Shown here piece after piece: positions 26,234 to 34,798 of a stretch of 64,000 bases of DNA. How positions within the stretch are numbered: the stretch's first letter is position 1; the number at the start of each line of letters is the position of its first letter. Source of the stretch: WYZ-LMO2 sp038731605 (GTDB taxonomy: Archaea; Halobacteriota; Archaeoglobi; Archaeoglobales; Archaeoglobaceae). Under the pieces are notes generated by a model. That model saw only the letters and a list, made by a program, of their open reading frames with translations, had not been told where the DNA came from and did not search any database. The DNA lies in the NCBI GenBank assembly GCA_038731605.1, contig JAVYQP010000006.1, positions 1-64,000 of the forward strand. Direction: 5' to 3'. Both the position numbers and the translations under genes were made by a program.

Positions 26234-27031
26234 ATGGATCTCGGCGTAATATACAGCGGTAAATTTGGCGAGAGATTCCTTTGCAACCTCGCCTTCCCAA
26301 AGCTCTGTGCAAAATTCGGGGCTTGTGGTGTTGATTTCTGCGATTACTGCAAAGATTACGACTTCTCTTCACAAATCACATTTGCTCTCAAAATCCCCGA
26401 GCCTTCTTCGCTCGGGCTTTACGTTGAAAAACCCGAAGAGATTGTTTCCCGATTCTCCTGCGATGTTCTTGTTGCGATAAACGTTCACCCAGACATCGTC
26501 GTTTCTCTGCCAAACCTCGGGGAATTCAAAGCACTCTTAATTCCAGCCTGCGATCAAAGATGGTGCCCTCCTGGTTTAAGGAATCAGATTGCAAGGATTT
26601 GTGCTGAGCTCGGAATCGAGTTTGCTTCTCCAAAGCCTTTCTGCTCTCTAATGCCGAACAGTAAGTTGATCGCGGACTTCTGCAGAACTTTTGCGGTTGG
26701 TCGCCCCGAGTTCAAGGTCGAGCTTGAAGGCAATGTCGTCGTCAACGCAAGGGTTTTGAGAAACGACCCCTGCGGTTCTGCCTACTACGTTGCAAAGAAG
26801 ATGCGTGGTTTTGTAATAGAGAGACTCGAAGACCTATACAAAGAAGTCCACCAGCACCAGTGCGCCTATCCTTGTATGGCGAGCATGGAGCGTGACGTTG
26901 AGCTTAAGGAAGCGCCTTTCCATCTCGCTGGCTACATAATGGTCTACAACTTCTGCAAAACCTTTGCAAACGCAAAGGATTTCGTGCCCGAGCATTTCAA
27001 GAAGCTGGTGATAAGTCCAGAGGGTGAGTAA
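26234..27031 (+). CDS. DUF166-type cysteine-rich protein
   Basis: A 265-residue protein starting LGVIYSGKFGERF, the usual beginning of the archaeal DUF166 family (sometimes wrongly called thymidylate synthase). It is rich in cysteines: five within residues 17-38 (LCNLAF, KLCAKFGACG, DFCDYC), then PACDQRWCPPG, ARICAELG, PFCSLM, DFCRTF, NDPCGSAYY and HQCAYPCMA. These could carry one or more Fe-S clusters. No function is established. It starts 15 nt after aprA, past a T-rich stretch, so it could be part of the sulfate operon or have its own promoter. Confidence 0.65.
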   Translation: MDLGVIYSGKFGERFLCNLAFPKLCAKFGACGVDFCDYCKDYDFSSQITFALKIPEPSSLGLYVEKPEEIVSRFSCDVLVAINVHPDIVVSLPNLGEFKALLIPACDQRWCPPGLRNQIARICAELGIEFASPKPFCSLMPNSKLIADFCRTFAVGRPEFKVELEGNVVVNARVLRNDPCGSAYYVAKKMRGFVIERLEDLYKEVHQHQCAYPCMASMERDVELKEAPFHLAGYIMVYNFCKTFANAKDFVPEHFKKLVISPEGE

Positions 27032-27069
27032 GCGCGCTTGGGTCCGTCGAACGCAACCTCGAGAAAGGG

Positions 27070-27078
27070 ATATAAATC
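27070..27078 (+). promoter_or_regulatory. TATA box of rtcB
   Basis: ATATAAATC centred about 23 nt before ATG 27097, giving a near-leaderless message. Confidence 0.5.
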
Positions 27079-27096
27079 CAAGAAAAGAGTTTTTGC

Positions 27097-28539
27097 ATGG
27101 AAGACGTTCTGAAGAAGATTACGGACTACAAATGGGAGCTCAGCAAGGATTACAAAAGGGGCATGCGAGTTCCAGCTTACTTTTACATAAGTAGAAAGCT
27201 CATGAAAGATCTCGAAAAAGATGCGGTTGAACAAGCTGCGAACGTCGCAACGATGCCGGGAATAAGGGTTGCTTCCTTAGTCATGCCGGACGTTCACGTC
27301 GGCTACGGTTTCCCAATCGGTGGAGTTGCGGGCTTTGATATTGAAGAAGGGGTCGTATCTCCGGGTGGAGTTGGGTTCGACATCAACTGTGGGGTCAGAT
27401 TGCTCAGGAGCAATCTGAAGGTCGAGGATGTCAAGCCGAAGATCAAGGAGCTCATCGACACGCTATTCGTCGCAGTCCCATCTGGGGTTGGTAGCGAAGG
27501 GAAAATAACGCTAAAGGACAAGGAACTCGACGAGATCTTCGTCTCAGGAGCCAAGTGGGCTTTGGAAAATGGTTACGGATACGAGGAGGACTTGGAGAGA
27601 TGCGAGGAGAACGGCGCAATGCCTGGGGCAAGGGCTGAAGTCGTGAGCAAAAAGGCGAGAGATCGTGGAAGGACTCAGCTCGGAACCCTTGGTAGTGGAA
27701 ATCACTTCTTAGAGGTGCAATACGTGGAAAAGGTCTACGATGCGAGAGTTGCGAAAGTCTTTGGTCTCGAGGAGGGGACTGTGACTGTTATGATCCACTG
27801 CGGTAGCCGTGGCTTGGGGCATCAGGTCTGCACCGATTTCCTCGAAGTGCTCGACAAAGCGGTGAGGAAATACAACATCTCATTGCCAGACAGACAGCTC
27901 GCCTGCGCTCCGATAAAGAGCAAAGAGGGTGAAGATTACTTCGCAGGGATGGCTGCGAGTGCGAACTTTGCCTGGTGCAACAGGCAGATAATCGCCCACT
28001 GGGTCAGGGAAAGCTTCAGGAAAGTTTTCAAGATGAGCGAAGAAGATCTCGGGCTTGAGGTAGTTTACGATGTTGCGCACAACATAGCGAAGTTCGAGGA
28101 ACACAACATCGATGGGAAGAAAGTGAAGGTTTGCGTTCACAGAAAAGGAGCAACAAGGGCTTTTTCAGCTGGAAGAGACGAAGTCCCAGCGGTTTATCGT
28201 AGCGTTGGTCAGCCTGTGCTTATTCCGGGAAGCATGGGGACGCCGAGTTACGTTCTCGTCGGCACAGAGAAGGCGATGCAGGAAACCTTCGGGAGCACTT
28301 GCCACGGAAGCGGAAGAGTCTGGAGCAGGGCAGAAGCAAAAAGAAGAATGAGGGACAACGTCGTGAGGCAAAACTTGGAGAAGAGGGGGATTTACGTTCG
28401 ATCTGCAGAGAAGGGACTGCTTTCCGAGGAGGCGCCAGAGGCGTATAAGCTCAGCGACGATGTCGTCGAAGTTGTGCATCGAGCGGGAATTTCGACGCTT
28501 GTGGCGAAGCTAATTCCGCTGGGCGTTACAAAGGGTTAA
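27097..28539 (+). CDS. rtcB: tRNA-splicing ligase RtcB
   Basis: A 480-residue RNA ligase that joins 2',3'-cyclic phosphate and 5'-OH ends of tRNA exons, using GTP and Mn. Metal and nucleotide motifs are visible: PDVHVGYGFPIGGV, GGVGFDINCGVRL (Cys ligand), LGSGNHFLEVQ, HCGSRGLGH, and the guanylylated His in VHRKGATRAF. Some archaeal rtcB genes contain an intein, but this one is uninterrupted. It has its own TATA box and converges on ilvD with 7 nt between stops. Confidence 0.96.
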   Translation: MEDVLKKITDYKWELSKDYKRGMRVPAYFYISRKLMKDLEKDAVEQAANVATMPGIRVASLVMPDVHVGYGFPIGGVAGFDIEEGVVSPGGVGFDINCGVRLLRSNLKVEDVKPKIKELIDTLFVAVPSGVGSEGKITLKDKELDEIFVSGAKWALENGYGYEEDLERCEENGAMPGARAEVVSKKARDRGRTQLGTLGSGNHFLEVQYVEKVYDARVAKVFGLEEGTVTVMIHCGSRGLGHQVCTDFLEVLDKAVRKYNISLPDRQLACAPIKSKEGEDYFAGMAASANFAWCNRQIIAHWVRESFRKVFKMSEEDLGLEVVYDVAHNIAKFEEHNIDGKKVKVCVHRKGATRAFSAGRDEVPAVYRSVGQPVLIPGSMGTPSYVLVGTEKAMQETFGSTCHGSGRVWSRAEAKRRMRDNVVRQNLEKRGIYVRSAEKGLLSEEAPEAYKLSDDVVEVVHRAGISTLVAKLIPLGVTKG

Positions 28540-28546
28540 AAAATTT

Positions 28547-30187
28547 TTAGCTTAGCACAGCTCCTTTGTCCGCTGACGTTACGAGCTTCGCATACCTCGA
28601 CAAGTATCCCCTAAGCTTTCTTTCCTTCGCTTTCCACTTCGCCCTTCTCTCCGCAAGTTCTTCGTCGCTCAAATCAACGCTTAGCCTTCTCGCCGGTATG
28701 TCGATCTCGATCGTGTCGCCGTTCTCAACCAAAGCTATGTTCCCGCCCTCCATCGCCTCCGGCGAAACGTGCCCGATGCAGGGACCACGGGTAGCACCAC
28801 TGAAGCGACCATCTGTGATCAAAGCGACTCTTTGCAATCCCATTCCAGCGATCGCAGCGGTTGGCAAAAGCATCTCCGGCATTCCCGGAGCACCCTTTGG
28901 ACCCATGTAGCGGATGACAACAACGTCGCCCTCGTTGATCTCGTGGTTGAGAATTGCCTTCAAAGCTATCTCTTCGCTGTCGTAAACCTTTGCATTCCCC
29001 TTGAATCTGAGCATGTCTTCTCTGACTGCTGAAGCCTTAACGACTGCGCCTTTTTCTGCCAGGTTCCCCCTCAAGATTGCAATCCCTCCCTCCTTTCTGT
29101 AGGGCTTTTCGCTCATTATTATGTCTCTTCCCCTCACAATTGCGTTTTCTGCGATCTCATACAGCCTTTTACCGCTTACAGTAAGCTCGTTGCTGAAAAA
29201 GCTCTTCGCTTTTTTGACTATCATTGGAACTCCGCCACTCTCATCCAGATCCACTACCGTGTCTTTGCTCGCTGGGTCAAGCAGAACCATGTGCGGAGTT
29301 CTTTTGCTAATCTCGTCGAATTTTTCAAGATCGAGCTTAATTCCAGCCTCGTTTGCAATCGCTGGCAAGTGGAGAACTGTGTTCGTTGATCCACCGATTA
29401 TCATGTCCATTGTTATTGCGTTCTCGAAAGACTTCTCGTTCACGAAGTCTAAAGGTTTAAAGTTCTCTTTGACGAGTTCAACAACTCTAATTCCGCTCAT
29501 CTTCGCAATCCTAAGCTTCCTCGACGATGCACAAGGCGAGGTTGAGCAGTAGGGCAAGCTGAGTCCGAGGGTTTCAGTAAGGATTTGCATCGTGTTCGCA
29601 GTGTAGAGTCCCTGACAACTCCCGCAGTAAGGGGCGCAGAAGTCTTCGTAGAGCTTTAGTTCCTCATCGCTGAGCTTTCCAGCCTTATAAAGACCTGCAG
29701 CCTCAAAAGCGTCTTTTATCGAGACCTTTTCTCCCTTAACCTTTTCCGAGAGCATCGGTCCACCAGTGACTGCGATCGCTGGAATGTTCAGCCTTAGCAT
29801 CGCCATCAGCATTCCCGGAACTATTTTGTCACAACTCGCAACAACGACAAGACCATCGAAAGCATGCGCCTCAACCATTGATTCGATGCAGTCCGCAATG
29901 AGTTCCCTCGATGGTAGCGAAAAGCTCATTCCACGATGCCCCATCGCAATTCCGTCGCAGATCCCGGGGATGCCAAACTCAAACGGAACTCCACCTGCGG
30001 AAAGGATGCCCTCTTTCACCGCCTGAGTTATCTTGTCGAGCGTCATGTGCCCTGGGACGATTGTGTTGTAAGCATTCGCAATCCCGATGAACGGCTTACC
30101 CATATCTTCGTCGAGAACGCCAAGGGCTTTAAACAAAGCTCGATGCGCAACTCTGTCGACTCCAACCTTCACAACGTCGCTTCTCAT
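28547..30187 (-). CDS. ilvD: Dihydroxy-acid dehydratase
   Basis: A 546-residue Fe-S dehydratase for the third step of valine and isoleucine synthesis. It has cluster cysteines in ASCDKIVPG and YCGSCQGLYTANTM, the segment GGSTNTVLHLPAI, and the late GRFSGATRGPCIGHVSPEA. Length and motifs are normal. It stands alone on the minus strand and shares a 47-nt divergent promoter region with the CBS-domain gene. Confidence 0.95.
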   Translation of the reverse strand: MRSDVVKVGVDRVAHRALFKALGVLDEDMGKPFIGIANAYNTIVPGHMTLDKITQAVKEGILSAGGVPFEFGIPGICDGIAMGHRGMSFSLPSRELIADCIESMVEAHAFDGLVVVASCDKIVPGMLMAMLRLNIPAIAVTGGPMLSEKVKGEKVSIKDAFEAAGLYKAGKLSDEELKLYEDFCAPYCGSCQGLYTANTMQILTETLGLSLPYCSTSPCASSRKLRIAKMSGIRVVELVKENFKPLDFVNEKSFENAITMDMIIGGSTNTVLHLPAIANEAGIKLDLEKFDEISKRTPHMVLLDPASKDTVVDLDESGGVPMIVKKAKSFFSNELTVSGKRLYEIAENAIVRGRDIIMSEKPYRKEGGIAILRGNLAEKGAVVKASAVREDMLRFKGNAKVYDSEEIALKAILNHEINEGDVVVIRYMGPKGAPGMPEMLLPTAAIAGMGLQRVALITDGRFSGATRGPCIGHVSPEAMEGGNIALVENGDTIEIDIPARRLSVDLSDEELAERRAKWKAKERKLRGYLSRYAKLVTSADKGAVLS

Positions 30188-30207
30188 GTTGCGAGTTTTT
30201 GTAAAAG

Positions 30208-30216
30208 CTTATAAAT
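30208..30216 (+). promoter_or_regulatory. Shared TATA region of the CBS-DUF47-PiT operon and ilvD
   Basis: CTTATAAAT lies 20-27 nt ahead of the CBS gene ATG (30235) and, read on the other strand as ATTTATAAG, about 25 nt ahead of the ilvD ATG (30187). One near-symmetric element appears to serve both directions. Confidence 0.5.
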
Positions 30217-30234
30217 TTTTCACATACTTGTCTT

Positions 30235-30624
30235 ATGAACGTCGAGGATGTGATGAACAAGCGCGTTGAATTCGTCGAGGCGAACGCAACGGTTCTCGAT
30301 GTGATTGAAAGGCTCGTGAACCGAAGGATCAGGAGCGTAGTTGTAAAACCTAAGGACGAAAAGGATACGTATGGAGTCATAACAGTCAGAGACGTCGTTT
30401 TCAAATGCCTCGCAAAGAACTTGGATCCTCAGAAGGTAAAAGCCTGCGAGATAGCCTCAAAACCCCTGATAACGGTGGAAAAGAGCATGAGCATTGAGCA
30501 CGTGCTAAGCTTGATGGGTCGCTTCAACATCGCAAGGGTTTTTGTCAAAGAAGGTGAAAAAATAGTGGGCGTTGTGGCTTTGATGGACATAATGTCCGCA
30601 TACCTCGTCCGGAGGTTGCTATGA
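30235..30624 (+). CDS. CBS-domain pair protein
   Basis: A 129-residue protein consisting only of two CBS motifs: the first starting NVEDVMNKRVEFVEANATVLDVIE with GVITVRDVV, the second ACEIASKPLITVEKSMSIEHVL with VGVVALMDIMSAY. CBS pairs bind adenine nucleotides and control partner proteins. It leads an operon with DUF47 and PiT genes (ATGA overlap with the next gene), so it probably tunes that transporter by cell energy state; this link is inferred. Confidence 0.88.
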   Translation: MNVEDVMNKRVEFVEANATVLDVIERLVNRRIRSVVVKPKDEKDTYGVITVRDVVFKCLAKNLDPQKVKACEIASKPLITVEKSMSIEHVLSLMGRFNIARVFVKEGEKIVGVVALMDIMSAYLVRRLL

Positions 30625-31223
30625 AAGCAGAAGAGAGGGTGGTAAATGGTATATCACAGATGATCAACTTAGCCTTCTCAGCCTGCGAAACTCTCAAAAA
30701 AGCGGTTGAAGAGAGAAATAAAGCTTTGCTCGAAGAGGTTTTTAGACTTGAGCGAGATGGAGATGAGATAAGGCGAAACATAACGCAGGAGATTTACCGA
30801 GGGGCTTTTCTCCCATATCTCCGCCCCAACATCTTTAGACTCATCGAGACCGTGGATGAGATCTTAAACACCGCAGAAGAGTCTGCGATGAACTTTCAAA
30901 AAATCAGGGATCTGAGATTCCTTGAGATCGATGAGATCTACTCGATCTTGGAGATGAACGTCAGGATCTGCAGTATCCTCTCGAAAAACTTCTCCGCTTT
31001 TCTCAGGGATCCCGAAAGGCTGAGAGAAGGTGTAATAGTGGTCAGAATGATGGAAAAAGAGGCGGACAACATAAAGTTTGCGATCCTCGAAAAGTTGAAG
31101 ACCCTCAACGTTGACTTTTGGGACGGTTACTTCATAGCGAATTTTGTAGACTCTTTGGAAAGACTCAGCGATGTCGCAGAGGACGCGATGGACATGCTAC
31201 AAATAATCCTGCTGAGCCTCTGA
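30621..31223 (+). CDS. DUF47/PhoU-like accessory protein (copy 2)
   Basis: A 200-residue helical protein of the same family as 9434-10114 but clearly diverged. It includes LEEVFRLERDGDEIRRNITQEIYRGAFLP (metal-binding ExxxD region), FRLIETVDEILNTAEESAM, and VVRMMEKEADNIKFAILEKL. It is flanked by the CBS gene (4-nt overlap) and a PiT-type permease (one base apart), so it is its likely regulatory subunit. A Shine-Dalgarno GGAGGT is 4 nt before its ATG. Confidence 0.85.
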   Translation: MKAEERVVNGISQMINLAFSACETLKKAVEERNKALLEEVFRLERDGDEIRRNITQEIYRGAFLPYLRPNIFRLIETVDEILNTAEESAMNFQKIRDLRFLEIDEIYSILEMNVRICSILSKNFSAFLRDPERLREGVIVVRMMEKEADNIKFAILEKLKTLNVDFWDGYFIANFVDSLERLSDVAEDAMDMLQIILLSL

Positions 31224-31224
31224 T

Positions 31225-32175
31225 ATGTTTGAATTCGTTCCCCTGATCGCTTTTCTCCTAATTGCGTTTAGCATCGGCTCGAACGACACCTCCAATGCCT
31301 TTGGCATTTGCATCGGTTGCAAGGTTATCAATCTTCGAAGGGCTACGCTCCTCCTCTTCGCCTTCGTCGTTGTGGGTATATTCCTGCAGGGAGAAAAAGT
31401 TATGAAGACCGTTGGAAGGGATCTCGTCGAAGTCGACGTGGGGATTTCAGCGATTTCAATGGTGATAGCTGCGCTCGTGATCGTTTTCTCCAACTTTCGT
31501 GGATTCCCAGTTTCGTCTCATCAGGTGATCATTGGTAGTCTAACAGGAACTGCGATTGCTTTCGGTGCGCATGTGAGCGTTGAAACACTCTTCAGAATTA
31601 TACTCTCGTGGATAATCTCCCCGTTGGTTGCAGGAGCCTTCGCAGTAGCCATTTTCCTATTCTTGGAGAAGCTCCTAAGAAGGTATTCACTCGTGGACGT
31701 GAACAAGATTCTCAAGCTCCTTCTACTCTCCTCGGCGATTGTAATCGCTTACAACACCGGAGCCAACGAGCTCGCAACCGCAATGGCTCCCGTGATCTAT
31801 GCGAGGGTATTTGAGCCCTTTACCTCTGCAATCCTTGGAGCGTTTCTGCTTTGGTTGGGGGCGTATGTGCTTAGTGCAAGGGTGATCGAAACCGTCTGCA
31901 AAGGAATAACTGCGCTGGATCCAAAGTCGGGACTCTCTGCGCATCTCGGCGCAGGGATTGCGGTTTTGGGCTTTACAACCCTCGGTATGCCGGTTTCAAC
32001 AACTTATGCGATGATCGGCGGAATTGCAAGCGTGGGATTTATGAAGGGCGTTAAAGCGGTGAGAACCGAAACCTTGAAGAAGATCGCAGTCAACTGGGTT
32101 CTCGCTCCATTGCTCTCTTTTGCTATCAGCCTTCTCGCCACAACCCTTATACTCGAGATCGTGGGAAAAATTTAA
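31225..32175 (+). CDS. PiT-superfamily anion permease (copy 2, divergent signature)
   Basis: A 316-residue membrane protein with about nine or ten helices and the inverted-repeat plan of the PiT family. The first signature reads GSNDTSNAFGICIG and the second GANELATAMAPVIYA, against the canonical GANDxANA pair seen in copy 1; the second Asn-Asp is Asn-Glu here. FPVSSHQ and PVSTTYA replace the usual PISTTH. It is therefore probably an anion permease with altered specificity; sulfate is possible because bacterial CysP belongs to this family. It is the last gene of the CBS-DUF47-PiT operon. Confidence 0.8.
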   Translation: MFEFVPLIAFLLIAFSIGSNDTSNAFGICIGCKVINLRRATLLLFAFVVVGIFLQGEKVMKTVGRDLVEVDVGISAISMVIAALVIVFSNFRGFPVSSHQVIIGSLTGTAIAFGAHVSVETLFRIILSWIISPLVAGAFAVAIFLFLEKLLRRYSLVDVNKILKLLLLSSAIVIAYNTGANELATAMAPVIYARVFEPFTSAILGAFLLWLGAYVLSARVIETVCKGITALDPKSGLSAHLGAGIAVLGFTTLGMPVSTTYAMIGGIASVGFMKGVKAVRTETLKKIAVNWVLAPLLSFAISLLATTLILEIVGKI

Positions 32176-32178
32176 ATA
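32171..32178 (+). promoter_or_regulatory. TATA box of the 5S rRNA gene
   Basis: TTTAAATA, 21-28 nt upstream of the 5S start, partly overlapping the end of the preceding permease gene. Confidence 0.55.
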
Positions 32179-32198
32179 TCGAAAAGCAGAAGGCTTTT

Positions 32199-32319
32199 GC
32201 CGACGGTCATAGGAGCGGGGGAAACACCCGGACTCTTTCCGAACCCGGAAGTTAAGCCCCGTTCCGTTCTGCGTTGTACTGGGTTCCGAGAGGGCCCGGG
32301 AAGCGCAGAAACTGTCGGC
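32199..32319 (+). rRNA. 5S ribosomal RNA
   Basis: A 121-nt RNA whose ends pair perfectly over 9 bp (GCCGACGGT with ACTGTCGGC, one G-U). The internal sequence has the archaeal 5S landmarks: GGAGCGGGGGAAACACCCGG, CGAACCCGGAAGTTAAGCCC and GGGTTCCGAGAGGGCCCGGG. It stands apart from any 16S/23S genes, as known for Archaeoglobus. It follows the permease gene closely and has its own TATA box. Confidence 0.95.
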
Positions 32320-32349
32320 TTCTTGCTTTATATTTGTTCCTACGGCGGG

Positions 32350-32565
32350 ATGAGGATCTTTGTTAGGGTTAAACCGAACGCAAAAAGGAGCGGAGTAGAG
32401 AAGGTTGGGGAGGAGTTTTTGGTATCGGTGAAGGCTCCACCAGTCGAAGGAAGAGCGAACGCAGAGCTGATCGAAGTCCTTGCAGATTACTTCAAAGTTC
32501 CGAAGTCAAAGGTTAGGATAGTCGCTGGAGAGAAGTCGAGGAGAAAAGTCGTTGAGATAGAGTGA
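32350..32565 (+). CDS. DUF167 (YggU-type) small protein
   Basis: A 71-residue protein of the YggU/DUF167 fold. It starts MRIFVRVKPNAKRSGVEKV and has VKAPPVEGRANAELIEVLADYF and KSKVRIVAGEKSRRKVVEI, the family core. Its function is unknown; the fold suggests nucleic-acid contact. The frame is open upstream through the 5S gene, but only ATG 32350 is compatible with that RNA. It converges on pus10 with 5 nt between. Confidence 0.85.
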   Translation: MRIFVRVKPNAKRSGVEKVGEEFLVSVKAPPVEGRANAELIEVLADYFKVPKSKVRIVAGEKSRRKVVEIE

Positions 32566-32570
32566 ACTTT

Positions 32571-33629
32571 TCACTTCACGTCGATGACGTCGAGTTTCTC
32601 AACCTTGGCGAAGAACTTCTTCGATAGATTCGGCTCAGTTCTCCCCTCGTCACCGCTTACAAGCTCCTTGACGTAGAGTCCCGCATCCGTTTCGAACTTC
32701 AAAACCGCAATTTTTCCGAAGTGCTCGACTATTTCTGCGCTGTATACTCTTCGAACCCTGAGAACGTCAGCCCTTCTGTGCAAAACCCTCCTTGGCGTTT
32801 TTTGCTTTATCTCCCCTATTATCTCCTTCAACGCAGACTCAAGCTCTTCTCTCGTTACTTCTCGGTCGAAAACGACTTTTGCTCGATAAACTTTCCTGAA
32901 CCTCTCTTCTTTGACTTTTTCAATCTCCTCAGCGGTCGTGTAGCGGAGATCTCTAACTGCAACTTTTCCCTTGCAGAACTCGTTCACCGCTCTCTCCACT
33001 TCCGAGATCTCCACCTTTCTCCTCCTTGGTTCGAGAACTTCGAGGACGAAAGGTCTCCCGCTTCCCAACATTCTCGCATCCACATCCTCCCTTCCAGCAC
33101 CGTGAAGAACCGCTTCCCTCGCCTTGAAAATCTCGACTACAGGCGTGGATATGAGCTCCTCTACCGATGAAACAAATCTCTTCCCGGTAAAGCCACAAAC
33201 CTCGCAACCTCTTCCTTTACAAAATCCGCAAAGCCAGCGGGTTTGAGAAATGTTGCGGACTCTCTTTATATACCTACCGTAAATAAAAATAGGCTTGAGC
33301 TCGAGCTTGAAGCTGAAGTCCTCTGGGTTGAAGACGACTAAAAGCTCCGGATATTGCGAGACCTTTTTTTGAGTAAGCTCGGACAACTTTCTCTGTAGTA
33401 GTCTTTTCATCTCGCTTTTGACGTCGTATCTTGTTTCCAAAAACTCTTGCATGGCTTTGAAGCTTCCTTCGCTACGAATTCCGACGTTAAAGCTCTCAAA
33501 CTCGAAATCAAGACTCTTAGCTATCTTTTCGACGATCTCATCTGCTTTGTCGAAGAAAGAACAGCAAACTACGCAGTGATCTCCGCTCTCTTTATCCAGT
33601 TTTTCTGCGCAAACCTTGCAGAACATCAT
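32571..33629 (-). CDS. pus10: tRNA pseudouridine synthase Pus10
   Basis: A 352-residue enzyme making pseudouridine 54 (and 55) in the T-loop of archaeal tRNAs. The N-terminus has a zinc-binding set CKVCAEKL...HCVVCC; a THUMP-like region follows with a second Cys cluster (LCGFCKGRGCEVCGF). The catalytic Asp lies in GREDVDARMLGSGRPF. It is a little shorter than typical Pus10 (about 400) but all motifs are present. The start may be either of two adjacent ATGs (33629 or 33626). It is divergent from sir2. Confidence 0.9.
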   Translation of the reverse strand: MMFCKVCAEKLDKESGDHCVVCCSFFDKADEIVEKIAKSLDFEFESFNVGIRSEGSFKAMQEFLETRYDVKSEMKRLLQRKLSELTQKKVSQYPELLVVFNPEDFSFKLELKPIFIYGRYIKRVRNISQTRWLCGFCKGRGCEVCGFTGKRFVSSVEELISTPVVEIFKAREAVLHGAGREDVDARMLGSGRPFVLEVLEPRRRKVEISEVERAVNEFCKGKVAVRDLRYTTAEEIEKVKEERFRKVYRAKVVFDREVTREELESALKEIIGEIKQKTPRRVLHRRADVLRVRRVYSAEIVEHFGKIAVLKFETDAGLYVKELVSGDEGRTEPNLSKKFFAKVEKLDVIDVK

Positions 33630-33654
33630 TTAAATTGGGAAAGTGCTTAAATAA

Positions 33655-34452
33655 ATGTCGGCAACGAATTGTATGGATCTCATAAGGAGGGTTGCGGAGG
33701 ATCTCGTCGAAGCGAGCTATGTGATTGCCTTCACGGGCGCAGGGATCTCGACGGAGTCGGGAATTCCAGACTTCCGTGGTCCTTCTGGTATATGGACAAG
33801 AGATCCCGAAGCCGAACGGAGGGCTTATGAGATCTACGGAAAATTCCTACGGGATCCAAGGGAATACTGGAAAGAGGCGCTTAAATCTCCGCTTTACTCG
33901 TTGCTCGAAAAAGCCGAGCCAAATCCAGCGCACAAAGCTCTTGCGGAGTTGGAATCGATGGGGATTTTGATGTGCGTAATAACGCAGAACATAGATGGTT
34001 TGCATCAAAAAGCTGGAAGCAGAAACGTTATCGAGTTCCACGGTAGTGTTTCAAAGCTTAGATGCGTCCGCTGTGGCAGTAGGTTTGATAAAAAGAATTT
34101 CATCGACGTCATCGAATCTCAGCGTGTTCCAGAGTGCAAAAACTGCGGAAGCGCACTTAAATTAGACGTTGTTCACTTCACGGAGCCGATTCCGGCAGAT
34201 GTGTATGTCAAAAGCTTTGAAGAAGCGATGAAGTGCGATCTGATGCTCGTTTGCGGAACTTCTGCAGTCGTTTATCCTGCAGCAGAGTTGCCAAGGGTTG
34301 CAAAGAGAAATGGAGCGAAGGTCGTTGAAATAAACCTCGAGGAGACTCCGCTCACATTCGAAGGGGTTTCAGACTACATAATAAAGGGCAAGGTTGGCGA
34401 AAATTTGCCGAAAATCGTAGAAGAGGTGAAAAAATTAAGGAAAGAGTTTTAG
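33655..34452 (+). CDS. cobB: Sir2-family NAD-dependent protein deacylase
   Basis: A 265-residue sirtuin. It has the NAD-binding GAGISTESGIPDFRG, the TQNIDGLHQKAGS loop, catalytic His in EFHGS, four zinc cysteines (CVRCG...CKNCG) and VCGTSAVVYPAAELP. It removes acyl groups from lysines; in archaea a target is the chromatin protein Alba. ATG 33655 is annotated, but ATG 33673 (MDLIRRVAED) is equally possible because TATA-like elements fit both. A further coding-looking frame follows its stop. Confidence 0.92.
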   Translation: MSATNCMDLIRRVAEDLVEASYVIAFTGAGISTESGIPDFRGPSGIWTRDPEAERRAYEIYGKFLRDPREYWKEALKSPLYSLLEKAEPNPAHKALAELESMGILMCVITQNIDGLHQKAGSRNVIEFHGSVSKLRCVRCGSRFDKKNFIDVIESQRVPECKNCGSALKLDVVHFTEPIPADVYVKSFEEAMKCDLMLVCGTSAVVYPAAELPRVAKRNGAKVVEINLEETPLTFEGVSDYIIKGKVGENLPKIVEEVKKLRKEF

Positions 34453-34769
34453 AACTGCTGGAGATTGCGAAGTCGAGAAGCTGGAAACCCTGGGAACTCC
34501 AAAGCGCTCTTCGAGAGAAATGCGAGAACGTTGTTTCCGTTGGCGACGATTTGTCTTTCACGATCAAGCTCGACTTCGAGATCCCGGAGTGGAGAGTAGA
34601 AAGACTGAAAGAGGTCGGCAAGGAGGGCAAAATCTACCCTTTCAAGAGGGCTTTTAGGTTCAAAAGCGGTTTTGTTGCAGTCGATGGGAAGTTCGTCCGT
34701 TTGAGCAAAGATCTCGATAAGGAAACGCTCGACTTTGTGCTCGAGATCCTTTTTGCTGAGCAACGTTAA
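34434..34769 (+). CDS. Hypothetical small protein overlapping sir2 (start uncertain)
   Basis: The clear part is a 72-codon frame from TTG 34551 to 34769: strands around FTIKLDFEIPEW, basic YPFKRAFRFKSGFVAVDGKFVRL, and a last helix DFVLEILFAEQR. The same frame reads on without a stop upstream into the sir2 end and looks coding (KIKERVLELLEIAKSRSWKPWELQ region), with no ATG, GTG or TTG there. The interval given begins at an ATT (34434). So either the start is TTG 34551, or a rare start codon is used, or it is reached from sir2 by a -1 shift at the A6 run 34429-34434. No family recognised. Confidence 0.4.
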   Translation: MKERVLELLEIAKSRSWKPWELQSALREKCENVVSVGDDLSFTIKLDFEIPEWRVERLKEVGKEGKIYPFKRAFRFKSGFVAVDGKFVRLSKDLDKETLDFVLEILFAEQR

Positions 34770-34798
34770 AATTTTTAATTTCGACCGCAACTTTGAAT

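Noticed and set aside
32197..32565. Long open frame starting at the 5S rRNA
   Set aside because: Its first 51 codons are the 5S gene. The DUF167 protein begins at ATG 32350.
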